The notes beneath the pieces were generated by a model. The model searched no databases. It saw only the letters and a list, made by a program, of their open reading frames with translations, and was not told where the DNA came from. Below, piece after piece: positions 16,272 to 25,671 of a stretch of 35,962 nt of DNA. Position 1 is the first letter of the stretch, and each line of letters starts with the position of its first letter. Both the position numbers and the translations under genes were made by a program. This DNA comes from Chlorogloeopsis fritschii PCC 6912 (GTDB taxonomy: Bacteria; Cyanobacteriota; Cyanobacteriia; Cyanobacteriales; Nostocaceae). The DNA lies in assembly GCF_000317285.1 (NCBI RefSeq), contig NZ_AJLN01000124.1, positions 1-35,962 of the forward strand, written 5' to 3'.

Positions 16272-17184
16272 TCACCTGAGCAATGACAGTGCGGTGACGA
16301 GGGCTGTTGCGAGTGATGGTGGGAGTTTGGAAACCCGCGTCTACCAACGTTTGCTCAATATCCAAGCCGAAATATTCATCTAGGTACGGCTCTGTGCTTT
16401 TGAGCAAAGTCAAAATGTAAGGAGGCATTTTCTTGTAAACTTCCGATTTCGGATTCATATCCATAATTGCCAAATGCCCACCTGAACGCAGCAAACGCCG
16501 CGCTTCCGCGAAAATGCGCCTAGTTGCAGACTGGGGCAATTCATGACACATCAAGAAAATAGAAACTAAATCAAACGAGGCATCTGGTAATCCAGTTGAT
16601 TCAGCAGCAGCATGAACCCAATTAATATTAGCTTGACGCTCTTGGGAGCGATAGTGGGCAACAGCTAAGAAGTAGGGAGATAAGTCTAAACCCGTAATTT
16701 TGGCATGGGGATAAAGTTCTTGCAGGGCAAAGGTACTCATTCCCACACTGCAACCCAAATCTAGGATATCTTGGGGCTGTTGGGAGATTTGCTGCTTGAG
16801 GATTTCGTGATAACTTTGACGCAGTTTTGGATCTCCTTGTGCTCCAGCATCCTTCCAAATCCCAGAATGAACGGCGTAAGCAGCAACTTCTGCTTCTAAG
16901 GCAGCTTCCCAACATAAATCACCTTTTTCGTAGGCGTGGAATGAGGTGAGGTAATACTCTGGGTAATTAATCTGGGGATTTTGTACTTTTGCTAGTTCGC
17001 TTTCCCAATCGTGCGATCGCAGACGAGAAACATTCTTTCTCCAAGGCACCCCTATTTTCTCAGCACGTTTAATCATCATTTGACGAGCTTGATGCTTGGC
17101 GAGGCTATATAGCGGTTTGATTGCCAGTACCCCATTTACCAAGCGTGAAGCCAATCCGGGAGTATTATTTACAGCCGTGTTCAT
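16264..17184 (-). CDS. Class I SAM-dependent methyltransferase
   Basis: A 306-residue protein with a Rossmann methyltransferase domain from about residue 137: motif I DLGCSVGMS at 142-150, acidic end of strand 2 in ITGLDLSP (Asp167), AESTGLPDASFDLVS as motif post-I/IV, and GGHLAIMDMNP as the next strand. This is the Methyltransf_11/25 pattern of small-molecule or lipid methyltransferases. The first 130 residues are helical, basic and unassigned. ATG 17184. The gene overlaps the downstream PrsW gene by 8 bases. The substrate is not predictable; lipids or quinones are possible. Confidence 0.85.
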   Translation of the reverse strand: MNTAVNNTPGLASRLVNGVLAIKPLYSLAKHQARQMMIKRAEKIGVPWRKNVSRLRSHDWESELAKVQNPQINYPEYYLTSFHAYEKGDLCWEAALEAEVAAYAVHSGIWKDAGAQGDPKLRQSYHEILKQQISQQPQDILDLGCSVGMSTFALQELYPHAKITGLDLSPYFLAVAHYRSQERQANINWVHAAAESTGLPDASFDLVSIFLMCHELPQSATRRIFAEARRLLRSGGHLAIMDMNPKSEVYKKMPPYILTLLKSTEPYLDEYFGLDIEQTLVDAGFQTPTITRNSPRHRTVIAQVSG

Positions 17185-17440
17185 CAGTAAAGTTGCTCAA
17201 ATAATTAGCCTGCTTTGTGTAACCAGGACAAAGCCTGTTTATTTGCATCATAATCCTTAAATAGAGCCATTCTCGCAATCAAAAATTTTTCTAATTAACA
17301 AAGGACACGACTATGCCGTGCCCTGGGATAATCCAAGTTATTTTAGTTTCTACAGTCGCAAACACCAAATCACGTATTTGGAAATAGCTTGATATCAATG
17401 TTGTAAATTGCAAAAAAACTGATGTGATAAATGTCACTTT

Positions 17441-17896
17441 TTACATTCTTTCAACGGTGGGTGCTAACTCAGAAGTGCAAGCACGACAACGAGTGGCAGC
17501 AAGAGGAATTTTTTCCAAACAATAGGGACATTCTTTTTCTGTAGGTGCTGGAGGAGCCATCTCTTCTTTGCGTTTGAATCTAGCGATCGCCCGAATAGCT
17601 AAGTACAAAGCAAAAGCAATAATTAGAAAATCGACTACGTTGCCTAAAAATGAGCCGAGCGCAATTTTACCCTTTCCTACAGGGATACCAAATGTTCGCC
17701 AATCAGTGCCTGTGAAAGCCAATAAAGGATTCAGCAGTGGCATGATGATGTCTTCAGTGAAAGAGGTAACGATTTTGCCGAAGGCTGCACCAATAACTAC
17801 TCCAATCGCCAAATCCATGACGCTGCCCTTGAGAGCAAATTCCCGAAAATCACGAATAAATCCGTTGATGTTTCTGCTGTTACGTCCTACAGCCAT
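17441..17896 (-). CDS. mscL: Large-conductance mechanosensitive channel MscL with C-terminal zinc ribbon
   Basis: Homopentameric inner membrane channel that opens under high membrane tension to release solutes on hypo-osmotic shock. Residues 12-110 are a standard MscL: N-terminal amphipathic FIRDFREFALKGSVMDLAIG, first helix to about 50 with the gate VVIGAAFGKIVTSF, periplasmic loop about 60-78, second helix about 82-106, then the cytoplasmic basic cluster RFKRKEE. The usual short C-terminal helix is replaced by a proline linker and a ribbon of two Cys pairs, Cys123/Cys126 and Cys137/Cys140, spaced like a small zinc ribbon. Total 151 residues, slightly longer than E. coli MscL. ATG 17896. Monocistronic. 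Confidence 0.94.
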   Translation of the reverse strand: MAVGRNSRNINGFIRDFREFALKGSVMDLAIGVVIGAAFGKIVTSFTEDIIMPLLNPLLAFTGTDWRTFGIPVGKGKIALGSFLGNVVDFLIIAFALYLAIRAIARFKRKEEMAPPAPTEKECPYCLEKIPLAATRCRACTSELAPTVERM

Positions 17897-18070
17897 AATT
17901 CTTAAAATTTTCTCTTAATGAAGATATAGAGATAATCTTATTACTATCTTTTCAAGCTGGAGACAGTTGAAAAAATAATTTAGTAATTGTGCGTAAATCA
18001 GTAATACCAGGTATGATTTACAAGACTTATGTTCCTCGATCGCCCCTCTCGCAGTTCGTTAGAAGTATCT

Positions 18071-18457
18071 ATGCAGATTACCGCTTCAGCGATTTCACTC
18101 AACGTAGATGATGTCACAGCATCAGCAACGTTCGTAAAGCAACATTTTGGCTTCAGTGAGGAAATGGCAGCCGAGGGCTTTGTTTCTCTCTCTAGATCAG
18201 ATGCTGGCTTTAACCTAATTTTTCTCCAAACCAATCTCGAAAGTTTCAAACCCATCCATATGCGGGGACATCGAGCCGATGGTCTACTCATTGTCTTTGT
18301 AGTGGATGATATTGATCGGGAATACGCGCGAATTCAATCAGAAGGTGTGGAGATTACAACCGCGATCGAGACTGAATCTTGGGGTGAAAGGTTCTTTCAA
18401 GTCACAGATCCCAACGGTGTCGTGATTCAACTCGTTCAGTGGGACACCGAAAAATAG
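18071..18457 (+). CDS. VOC-family (glyoxalase/bleomycin resistance-like) protein
   Basis: A 128-residue single vicinal-oxygen-chelate domain with paired beta-alpha-beta-beta-beta modules: N-terminal ISLNVDDVTASATFVKQHFGF, and second module VVDDIDREYARIQSEGVEI ending FFQVTDPNGVVIQLVQW, in which the Glu/Gln and Asp-Pro-Asn-Gly segments are characteristic. Members include glyoxalases, dioxygenases and drug-binding proteins, and the reaction cannot be assigned here. The frame opens at ATG 18029; ATG 18071 begins at the domain and is preceded by AGAAG, so I choose it with moderate confidence. It ends 40 bases before the end of the convergent TetR gene. Confidence 0.85.
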   Translation: MQITASAISLNVDDVTASATFVKQHFGFSEEMAAEGFVSLSRSDAGFNLIFLQTNLESFKPIHMRGHRADGLLIVFVVDDIDREYARIQSEGVEITTAIETESWGERFFQVTDPNGVVIQLVQWDTEK

Positions 18458-18497
18458 GAGAAACAGCATCAACCCGCGTCTAATGCCCTCTACCTTT

Positions 18498-19145
18498 TTA
18501 AGGGTTTCGCACACCAGCTAAAATCAACGCGATCGCTTCTTGAGCGTGTTGTTCTAACATTGCTTTACTCAAGAGCCGCTTACCTTGAGGATGCTGCTGA
18601 ATATTACCCGCGCCTACAAAATAGAACAAGCAAGTACCCATAATGTTAATAGCTGATTGAAATGGATCGAGTTTGCGAAATACTCCTGTAGCAACTCCTC
18701 GTTCTAAAATTTTTACTAATTTTGTATCAATACTTAGAGAACTACTGCGCTTGTAATATTTCCCCTGATTTTGTACTGCTTCGTGAAACATAATCAACGG
18801 TAACTTTGGATTCCGCGATACGCAATCAAGCAGTGCAGTGAGAAACTTTTCTAATGCCGCTTCCGGAGATAGATGATCTAAATCTAACTGTTGACTTGTT
18901 TGCAAAAGATCTGAGTGCGATCGCTCCAAGACTGCCTGATACAAGCCTTCTTTATCCTTGAAGTAGTAATAAATCATTGACTTCGCTACACCCGTTTTCT
19001 TCGCGATCGCCTCTGTTCTGGCAGAAGTCAGACCATGTTTGGCGAATTCTTCTTCTGCTGCTGCTAAAATCACAGCTTGGGTTGCCTCTGCATCTCGAAT
19101 TTGCCTACTATTCAAATTCTTTTCAGCTTTGATTTGACGCGCCAC
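18498..19145 (-). CDS. TetR/AcrR-family transcriptional regulator (beside the FAD monooxygenase)
   Basis: A 215-residue repressor-type protein. The helix-turn-helix lies at about residues 20-68 (ILAAAEEEFAKHGLTSARTE, then IAKKTGVAKSMIYYYFKDKEG), and the rest is an all-helical ligand-binding and dimer domain of the TetR_C type. ATG 19145. It is divergent from the FAD monooxygenase gene (start 19331), and the 185-base gap holds inverted repeats placed at both promoters, so it probably represses itself and the monooxygenase until a small aromatic or lipophilic ligand binds. The ligand is unknown. Confidence 0.9.
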   Translation of the reverse strand: MARQIKAEKNLNSRQIRDAEATQAVILAAAEEEFAKHGLTSARTEAIAKKTGVAKSMIYYYFKDKEGLYQAVLERSHSDLLQTSQQLDLDHLSPEAALEKFLTALLDCVSRNPKLPLIMFHEAVQNQGKYYKRSSSLSIDTKLVKILERGVATGVFRKLDPFQSAINIMGTCLFYFVGAGNIQQHPQGKRLLSKAMLEQHAQEAIALILAGVRNP

Positions 19146-19163
19146 AACATTTCCAACTCATTA

Positions 19164-19181
19164 ACTGACTGTTACGTCAGT
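19164..19181. promoter_or_regulatory. Putative TetR operator at its own promoter
   Basis: Inverted repeat ACTGAC-6-GTCAGT. On the minus strand it overlaps the end of a good -10 (TATACT) preceded by TTAATT with a 17-base spacer. This is a typical place for autorepression. Confidence 0.5.
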
Positions 19182-19248
19182 ATAGCCTGTATATCTTGAG
19201 CAATTAAGGGACAAGATTAATAGAGATATTAATAATATCGACTAAATA

Positions 19249-19307
19249 GTCAGTTGACAAGCAATAATTTATATTTGATAGTAATTAATCAACTGACAAG
19301 TCTGTCA
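19249..19307 (+). promoter_or_regulatory. Putative monooxygenase promoter and TetR operators
   Basis: TTGACA at 19254-19259 and GATAGT at 19277-19282 (17-base spacer) form a promoter candidate. The inverted repeat GTCAGTTGAC (19249-19258) overlaps the -35, and TGACA-4-TGTCA (19294-19307) lies just after the -10. Both share the TGAC/GTCA half-site with the repeat at 19164-19181. Confidence 0.5.
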
Positions 19308-19330
19308 ATTACAACATTAATTTATTAAAG

Positions 19331-20470
19331 ATGCGAACAAAAAAGAAAATTATTATCGTTGGTGGTGGCATTGGTGGTGCTGCCGCCGCACTCGCTCTTT
19401 ACCGTGCTGGTTTTGAAGCTGTTGTCTATGAGCGAACAAAAGAACTGCGGGAGGTTGGTGCTGGGATTGCTCTGTGGGCAAACGCTACACACATTTTGAA
19501 AAATTTAGATTTACTAGAAGATGCAATCCGCGTCGGCTATCTGACTACGAATTATCAATTTAATTCGCAAAGTGGTAAAGAGTTGGTAAACATACTTGTC
19601 GATCGCTTTGAGTTGCCTGTTGTGGCAATCCATAGAGCAGAATTACACCAGCTATTGTGGCGCAACGTACCCCATGAGAAATTTGACTTGGGACAAACCT
19701 TTGAACGATTTGAGCAGGATAGAAGTCAGGTGCGTGCCTATTTGACTTCCGGTTTAACAGTTGAGGGAGATGCTTTGATTGGGGCTGATGGTTTGCGATC
19801 GCGAGTACGAGCAAACTTGTTGGGCGATCATCCACCTACCTATCGAAACTTTAAGACTTGGCGGGGTTTGACGGATTATATTCCAAGTAGATACCGTCCT
19901 GGCTATATTCAGGAATTTTTAGGATGTGGCAAAGGTTTTGGTTTTTTGATGCTTGGTAAAGGGCAAATGTATTGGTATGCGGCAGCGATCGCAAAAGAAG
20001 CGCAACCGGATGCTAAGATTGGTCGCAAACAAGAGCTGGAACTCATGTTCCAAGATTGGTTTCCATCAATTCCTGAATTGATTGCTGCCACAGAGGAAGC
20101 CAACATTGTAACGACAGATCTCTACGATCGCCCGCCAACTCAACCTTGGAGCAAGCAGAATATTACGTTACTAGGTGATGCCGCCCATCCCATGCTACCA
20201 ACACTAGGACAGGGAGCGTGTACCGCTTTAGAGGATGCCTATGTAGTCACTAAATGCTTGCAAGAACACTCAGATCCCACCACCGCTTTCCAACAGTATG
20301 AATCTTTGCGATTCTCCCGTACAAAGGCGATTGTTGAGCAGTCTTTGCGATCGGGCAAGATGGGCGAATTCAAAAATCCTTTTGCAGTAGCAGCGCGAAA
20401 TACATTTATCAAGGTAATGGGAGCTTCTATTGGCAACAGTTTCAAGTCTCTTCATGCTTACAGAGCTTAA
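19331..20470 (+). CDS. FAD-dependent monooxygenase (salicylate hydroxylase/PHBH-like)
   Basis: A 379-residue class A flavoprotein aromatic hydroxylase. Residues 8-16 are the dinucleotide-binding VGGGIGG with the Glu (VVYER) at the end of strand 2, GADGLRSRVR at 151-160 is the DG motif that contacts FAD and NAD(P)H, and GDAAHPMLPTLGQGACTALE from 282 is the second FAD motif. The family hydroxylates phenols, benzoates, quinolones or carotenoid-like substrates using O2 and NAD(P)H. The gene is single and divergent from its likely TetR regulator. The substrate is unknown. The start at ATG 19331 fits the family N-terminus. Confidence 0.88.
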   Translation: MRTKKKIIIVGGGIGGAAAALALYRAGFEAVVYERTKELREVGAGIALWANATHILKNLDLLEDAIRVGYLTTNYQFNSQSGKELVNILVDRFELPVVAIHRAELHQLLWRNVPHEKFDLGQTFERFEQDRSQVRAYLTSGLTVEGDALIGADGLRSRVRANLLGDHPPTYRNFKTWRGLTDYIPSRYRPGYIQEFLGCGKGFGFLMLGKGQMYWYAAAIAKEAQPDAKIGRKQELELMFQDWFPSIPELIAATEEANIVTTDLYDRPPTQPWSKQNITLLGDAAHPMLPTLGQGACTALEDAYVVTKCLQEHSDPTTAFQQYESLRFSRTKAIVEQSLRSGKMGEFKNPFAVAARNTFIKVMGASIGNSFKSLHAYRA

Positions 20471-20578
20471 TAAATGTAGAAATTACACAAAATCCCTCTA
20501 AAATTCTCTTGACTCCGTGTTCTCTGCGCCCTCTGCGGTTTATTATTCCATAGCTTGTGCGTAAATCCTGTAAGTTTA

Positions 20579-20611
20579 AGATCCCCGACTTCTTTAAAAA
20601 ATCGAGGATCT
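20579..20611. repeat. Degenerate interspersed palindrome / possible terminator
   Basis: AGATCC (20579-20584) pairs with GGATCT (20606-20611), with a partly paired CCGACTTC...AATCG interior. It resembles the AGATCCCCGACTTCTT palindromes I recall as common in cyanobacterial genomes, here with mismatches. It sits between the ends of two convergent genes and could terminate both. Confidence 0.55.
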
Positions 20612-20642
20612 ATAGCCTCTATTTACATGACGAACTATAACT

Positions 20643-22328
20643 CTATTTCGTTTTCTGCTTCAGAGCTAACAAAATCTCCATTTGAGCGATAGAATTGTCG
20701 GGGCTATTAGCAGTAATGCCCACACCATGAATAGAACTGAGAACAGCATTGGCTTCCGGTGGCAAGGGCTGGCTTTGCTGGGTGAAGCGATTAATCAGGG
20801 ACAGGATTTTGTTCATATCTAGGTAGAAGTAACCACCATTTGGCTTTTGTAAAGAGCCAGTCACAGCTTTGAAGTTTTCGCTGCTGTCTAGAGATTGCTT
20901 GGGAGAAGCGATCGCATCCACCACAGAATCACCCACAGTCACAGCCAGTGTATTTTGATTTAGCCAACCATGAGCTAACAAAGCTCCTTGGCGGGGAACT
21001 TGCCATTCAATCATATCTTTACCACCAATATTTCTTGGAGCAATATTGATTTGTTGAGTTTTGGCAAGGGTATCCAATTTGGTGAAGATGGCTTCAGCTG
21101 TTTTGCGATCGCTAGTGTGGAATAAAAAAGCTCCCCCAAACCCAACTTGCGCCAACATACCTTGATTTGCTGGAATCGCAGCAAAACCAAATTCTCCATC
21201 CATCCAACCAAAAATTTCTTTATCCAAATCTATATTGACTACTTTGAGTTGCGCCCGTGCTTGCTCTAGTACTTGTTTGAATTCAGGATAGTCTTTGGAC
21301 TGTTCTACCAATGCTGACCACCATTTATTAATACCCTGGCCGCTAATTAAGGCAATTGTATCAGCAGGTAATTGCGATACCACCTGACTGGGAGTATTTT
21401 GATATTGGAACTTAACAAGTGCTGGATCTAAATTGGCGATCGCTTTCATTCGCACTCCCGCATCATCTATACCCACACCAAACACCATAGATTTAACCGA
21501 CTTCAACTGTGTTAAAGTTTGGGGCGGTAGTGGTGCTGCTTGTGGACTTGTGGCGATCGCTTGCTGTACTGTACTCGCGTAATCGGGTATATAAACTTGT
21601 GCTACGGTGTTTTCTAAATTCACACCTTTGCTAAGAATAGTATTTGCACCTTCTTTAGTAAGAAAGGAAGGCTCTCCTTTAAAAGTGTCAATAGCTTGTT
21701 CTACAGCTTGTTTTTCGGGAGCAAATACCACATGATTGTTCAAAACAGCACTGTATGTGGGTTTGCCCTTGCTTGTAGTTTCTGCAATTTTTTGACCTTT
21801 GTAGTCTATTTCCTTTGTCGTGACGCCTTTTTGCCCTTTGAGTTTGTTAGCAAAATTTAAAGCTGCAAGTTTATCTTTGATTCCCACCACCATCAAAGTA
21901 TTAGTTTCTGGCAACTTTTTGGTGATAAGTCCATTTGGTGTTGGCGAAGTTCCATTGAACTGAGCAGGCTTAGTTGGAGTTGTTGGCAATACTGCAATCA
22001 TCACACCACCTATCCAAGGTTTTAAGTCTTTTTCGTAAGAAAAATTGCTGTCATTCAACACATCCTGATTAAAATTCTCCAACCCTTTTGCCACTAACTT
22101 TTGTGCTTCCGGAGTGCCAAATTGCTCTAGCTTTGCCCAAACTTTCGGATCTGTGGAAATATAAGTTGCCATTAATGCTTCATTTGGTACTACTTTGGCA
22201 CTAGGAACCGCACCTGAGATATCTCCAGCAGTACCACCCTTGAAATACATATAAGCAACTATACCTCCTGCCACAATTAGAACAGTCCCAACGGCAGGAA
22301 TTAACAACTTTGATTTATTTTCGGGCAT
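20643..22328 (-). CDS. DUF3352 domain-containing membrane-anchored protein
   Basis: A 561-residue protein of the cyanobacterial DUF3352 family, with no known function. After a short charged start there is one membrane helix at about residues 9-28 (LLIPAVGTVLIVAGGIVAYM), and the rest should lie in the periplasm or thylakoid lumen. The body repeats a pattern of paired segments (for example TDPKVWAKLEQFGTPEAQK and SDRKTAEAIFTKLDTLAKT), suggesting duplicated domains. No catalytic motif is seen. Start: GTG 22349 is in frame, but ATG 22328 has AAAGGA 7 bases upstream and is preferred. Confidence 0.85.
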   Translation of the reverse strand: MPENKSKLLIPAVGTVLIVAGGIVAYMYFKGGTAGDISGAVPSAKVVPNEALMATYISTDPKVWAKLEQFGTPEAQKLVAKGLENFNQDVLNDSNFSYEKDLKPWIGGVMIAVLPTTPTKPAQFNGTSPTPNGLITKKLPETNTLMVVGIKDKLAALNFANKLKGQKGVTTKEIDYKGQKIAETTSKGKPTYSAVLNNHVVFAPEKQAVEQAIDTFKGEPSFLTKEGANTILSKGVNLENTVAQVYIPDYASTVQQAIATSPQAAPLPPQTLTQLKSVKSMVFGVGIDDAGVRMKAIANLDPALVKFQYQNTPSQVVSQLPADTIALISGQGINKWWSALVEQSKDYPEFKQVLEQARAQLKVVNIDLDKEIFGWMDGEFGFAAIPANQGMLAQVGFGGAFLFHTSDRKTAEAIFTKLDTLAKTQQINIAPRNIGGKDMIEWQVPRQGALLAHGWLNQNTLAVTVGDSVVDAIASPKQSLDSSENFKAVTGSLQKPNGGYFYLDMNKILSLINRFTQQSQPLPPEANAVLSSIHGVGITANSPDNSIAQMEILLALKQKTK

Positions 22329-23053
22329 AGTTTGTCCTTTGTTGATCACATTGACTTCGAGGCAGTTCCAAGCGTCACTGTAAAGTTTTCGGAATCTGCA
22401 ACCCAGCGATTGAGACTTATACCGATTCCCTCACACAGGAACGTAAGGATTGTCTATGCCCATCATTTTTAGCCTGACGCAACGCTAGTCTCTATTTATC
22501 GCTGCAATTACTTAAACATTAGTAATATTTGAAACTTAAAATCTAGTAAAAATTAGGACAGGCTACAATGGTTGTGAAAACAGAACCCATAAATATGGGT
22601 ACTGGTGATTAGGGATCGGGAAGAAGAGGACAAGGAGACACCCAGAAGGAGTGAGGGTATCAAAGAGGAAAGGTACGAGGGTATTTACTCTTATTCTCTC
22701 GCTCCCTCACTCTCCCCCTCCTCTTCAAGCGTCCCTAGTCCCTAACCCCTAGCCTCTAGTCCCTAGTCCCTAGCCTAAGCGCCCCTATTTTCAGGACAGC
22801 TATGTTCTTCCTTGAGAAATATTTAATATGAGTAATATTGCAAGCTATCCTAAGCTATATATCCTACTCAATTAGAACCTATTACGGTGTCGAGCACGAT
22901 AAATCAAATAAAACAGTGTTAAATGATACAGAGTGCCCTGTATCAGAGTGGGAAATATCGAGGGTTGATTTGGGAAGTAAATACGATGTAGCTATCTTTA
23001 ATGTTTTTCATAACTAAAACTATTTTAAAGTTATCAGGAATTAGAAGGTCAGA
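22329..23053. other. Intergenic region with low-complexity repeats
   Basis: No gene seen. It contains a hairpin ACCCAT-AAAT-ATGGGT (22585-22600), purine-rich then pyrimidine-rich stretches (about 22615-22735) and a heptamer array at 22733-22774 (separate entry). Promoters for the two divergent neighbours must lie here, but no clear pair was identified. Confidence 0.5.
22733..22774. repeat. Heptamer tandem repeat (STRR), CCCTAGT-type, 6 units
   Basis: Six contiguous heptamers: CCCTAGT, CCCTAAC, CCCTAGC, CTCTAGT, CCCTAGT, CCCTAGC. Confidence 0.7.
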
Positions 23054-25666
23054 ATGTCTCATTTTTCTTTAGACACAGAAAATAATCGCTACAAATCTTT
23101 TGAATTACCAGGAGCCAAACCACACTACAACCCCGATCGCCCTGGACAGGTTGAGCATATTTTTCTCGATCTCAATTTAGATATTCCTACCCAGAGTCTT
23201 AGTGGTAAGTGCAACATTACTCTGTTGCCGATCCGTAATGGTGTTGACCGTTTGACATTGGATGCTGTTAACCTGAATATTGAATCCGTGCAGGTGGATG
23301 AGGAACCGCAAAAATTTGATTATGACGGGGAAAAGCTATCTATTAAACTCGACTCACCCACGCAAGCTGACAAGCAAATCAAAATAGCGATCGCCTACTG
23401 GGTCGAAAAACCTCAGCGCGGTATTTACTTTATTCAGCCAGACAAATACTATCCCAACAAACCTACCCAAGTTTGGACACAAGGAGAAGATGAAGACTCG
23501 CGCTTCTGGTTTCCCTGCTTTGACTACCCAGGGCAGCTGTCTACTTCCGAAATTCGCGTGCGTGTTCCCAAACCTTTGATTGCTATTTCCAATGGCGAAT
23601 TAATTGCCACTGAAGAAGACGGTAATTATAAAATATATCACTGGTTGCAGCAGCAGGTTCATCCTACCTACTTAATGACGTTAGCGGTAAGTGATTTTGC
23701 GGAAATCCGAGATGAGTGGAATGGCAAACCTGTCACCTATTACGTAGAAAAAGGGCGGGAAGCAGATGCAAAGCGCAGCATGGGCAAAACCCCGCGGATG
23801 ATGGAGTTTTTAAGCGAAAAATATGGGTATCCTTATGCGTATCCCAAATATGCCCAAGTCTGCGTAGATGACTTTATTTTTGGTGGAATGGAAAACACCT
23901 CCACAACGATACTCACTGATAGATGTTTATTAGATGAGAAGGCAGCTTTAGATAACCGCAATACTGAAAGTTTAGTTGTCCACGAACTAGCACACCAATG
24001 GTTTGGCGATTTGGTAGTGATTAAGCATTGGTCTCATGCTTGGATTAAGGAAGGAATGGCTTCCTATTCTGAGGTAATGTGGACAGAGCATGAATATAAT
24101 GCAGATGAAGCAGCCTACTACCGTTTGCTCGAAGCTCGCAGCTATATAGCTGAAGATAGCAGTCGCTACCGTCGTCCAATGGTAACGCACATTTACCGGG
24201 AAGCAATAGAGCTTTATGATCGCCATATCTACGAAAAAGGATCTTGTGTTTATCACATGATCCGTGCCGAACTAGGCGAAGAACTATTTTGGAAAGCAGT
24301 GCAGACATTTGTGCGGGATAACGCCCACAAAACTGTAGAAACTGTAGACTTACTGCGAGCGATCGAAAAGGCAACGGGGCGTAATCTCTTGTTCCTCTTC
24401 GATCAGTATGTTTATCGTGGTGGTCATCCCGATTTTAAAGTAGCTTACTCTTGGGATGGGGATGCCAAATTAGCAAAAGTGACAGTAACTCAAACCCAAG
24501 CCAAATTTGATCGCAATGGCAGTAGCAGTGATTTATTTGACTTGCGCATCCCGATTGGTTTTGGTTATACCAACAATGCAGAGGCGGGTTATGGTGCGTC
24601 TTCTGATTTAAAAATTTTCAACGTGCGCGTTCATGAACGCGAACAAAGCTTCTATTTTCCTCTCGAAGAAAAACCCCAGTTTATTAGCTTCGATGTCGGG
24701 AATCATTTCTTAAAAACCGTCGCTTTGGAGTATCCAATACCAGAGTTAAAAGCGCAGTTGGAATTCGATCCTCACCCCATCTCCCGGATTTACGCAGCCG
24801 AAGCTTTAGCGAAAAAAGGAGGATTAGAAGCTCTCAAGGCATTAGCGACGGCACTACAAAAAGATCCTTTTTGGGGTGTGCGTGTAGAAGTAGCTAAACA
24901 ACTAGCAGAAATAAAGTTGGATCAAGCTTTTGATGCTTTGGTGGTGGGATTAAAAGACAAAAAATCCTATGTGCGCCGGGCTGTAGTGATGGCACTGGCA
25001 AAAATCAAAACCCACGCCAGCTATAAAGCTGTGAAAGAATTTGTACAGGAAGGAGACGCCAGTTACTACGTAGAAGCAGAAGCCGCTCGTGCCATTGGGG
25101 GAATTGCTGCTGCCTGTTTAGAAGAAAAACCTAAAGAAGAAAAAGTTGTTAAACTGCTGAAAACTGTTTTGGAAGAAAAAGCGGGTTGGAATGAAGTAGT
25201 TAGAAGTGGGGCGATCGCTGGTTTAGCAGAACTCAAAACTTCGGAAGCAGCTTTAGATCTAATTTTGGAATACACCAGATTGGGTGTACCGCAAGCTTTG
25301 CGTTTAGCGGCAATTCGTGCTTTAGGTAAGATTTCTGTGGGGCAAACTCCTGTTAACCTAGAGCGAATTTTAGAGCATTTGGCTGAACTTGCTAAGGAAA
25401 CCTTCTTTTTAACGCAAATAGCAGTAGTTACAGCACTGGGGCAAATGGAAACCCCCAAGGCGATCGCTATTTTACAATCCCTGAGCGATCAAACAGCCGA
25501 TGGACGTGTGCGTCGCTATGCCGAAGAAGAAATTGCCAGAGTGCAAAAGAATATTGGCACAGAAAACGCAGTTAAACAATTGCGCGAGGAACTAGATCAA
25601 CTTAAGCAACAAAATCAAGAACTGAGAAGCCGTTTGGAAAACTTGGAAGCTAAGTCGTCGAAGTAA
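23054..25666 (+). CDS. M1-family zinc aminopeptidase with C-terminal HEAT repeats
   Basis: An 870-residue aminopeptidase N-like protein, probably cytoplasmic (no signal peptide). Residues about 25-215 form the N-terminal beta domain. The exopeptidase motif FGGMEN is at 276-281, zinc ligands are His310 and His314 in HELAHQW with Glu333 18 residues later, and Glu311 is the general base. The thermolysin-like domain ends near 460. After a beta segment (about 465-565), residues about 575-840 are HEAT-type helical repeats (for example DPFWGVRVEVAKQLAEIK and KKSYVRRAVVMALAKIK) in place of the usual ERAP1-like C-terminal domain. The last 35 residues form a coiled coil. ATG 23054; monocistronic. Confidence 0.93.
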   Translation: MSHFSLDTENNRYKSFELPGAKPHYNPDRPGQVEHIFLDLNLDIPTQSLSGKCNITLLPIRNGVDRLTLDAVNLNIESVQVDEEPQKFDYDGEKLSIKLDSPTQADKQIKIAIAYWVEKPQRGIYFIQPDKYYPNKPTQVWTQGEDEDSRFWFPCFDYPGQLSTSEIRVRVPKPLIAISNGELIATEEDGNYKIYHWLQQQVHPTYLMTLAVSDFAEIRDEWNGKPVTYYVEKGREADAKRSMGKTPRMMEFLSEKYGYPYAYPKYAQVCVDDFIFGGMENTSTTILTDRCLLDEKAALDNRNTESLVVHELAHQWFGDLVVIKHWSHAWIKEGMASYSEVMWTEHEYNADEAAYYRLLEARSYIAEDSSRYRRPMVTHIYREAIELYDRHIYEKGSCVYHMIRAELGEELFWKAVQTFVRDNAHKTVETVDLLRAIEKATGRNLLFLFDQYVYRGGHPDFKVAYSWDGDAKLAKVTVTQTQAKFDRNGSSSDLFDLRIPIGFGYTNNAEAGYGASSDLKIFNVRVHEREQSFYFPLEEKPQFISFDVGNHFLKTVALEYPIPELKAQLEFDPHPISRIYAAEALAKKGGLEALKALATALQKDPFWGVRVEVAKQLAEIKLDQAFDALVVGLKDKKSYVRRAVVMALAKIKTHASYKAVKEFVQEGDASYYVEAEAARAIGGIAAACLEEKPKEEKVVKLLKTVLEEKAGWNEVVRSGAIAGLAELKTSEAALDLILEYTRLGVPQALRLAAIRALGKISVGQTPVNLERILEHLAELAKETFFLTQIAVVTALGQMETPKAIAILQSLSDQTADGRVRRYAEEEIARVQKNIGTENAVKQLREELDQLKQQNQELRSRLENLEAKSSK

Positions 25667-25671
25667 GAGGG

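Noticed and set aside
20579-20611. Insertion sequence end
   Set aside because: It is a short palindrome of the interspersed repeat type with no transposase or target duplication nearby.
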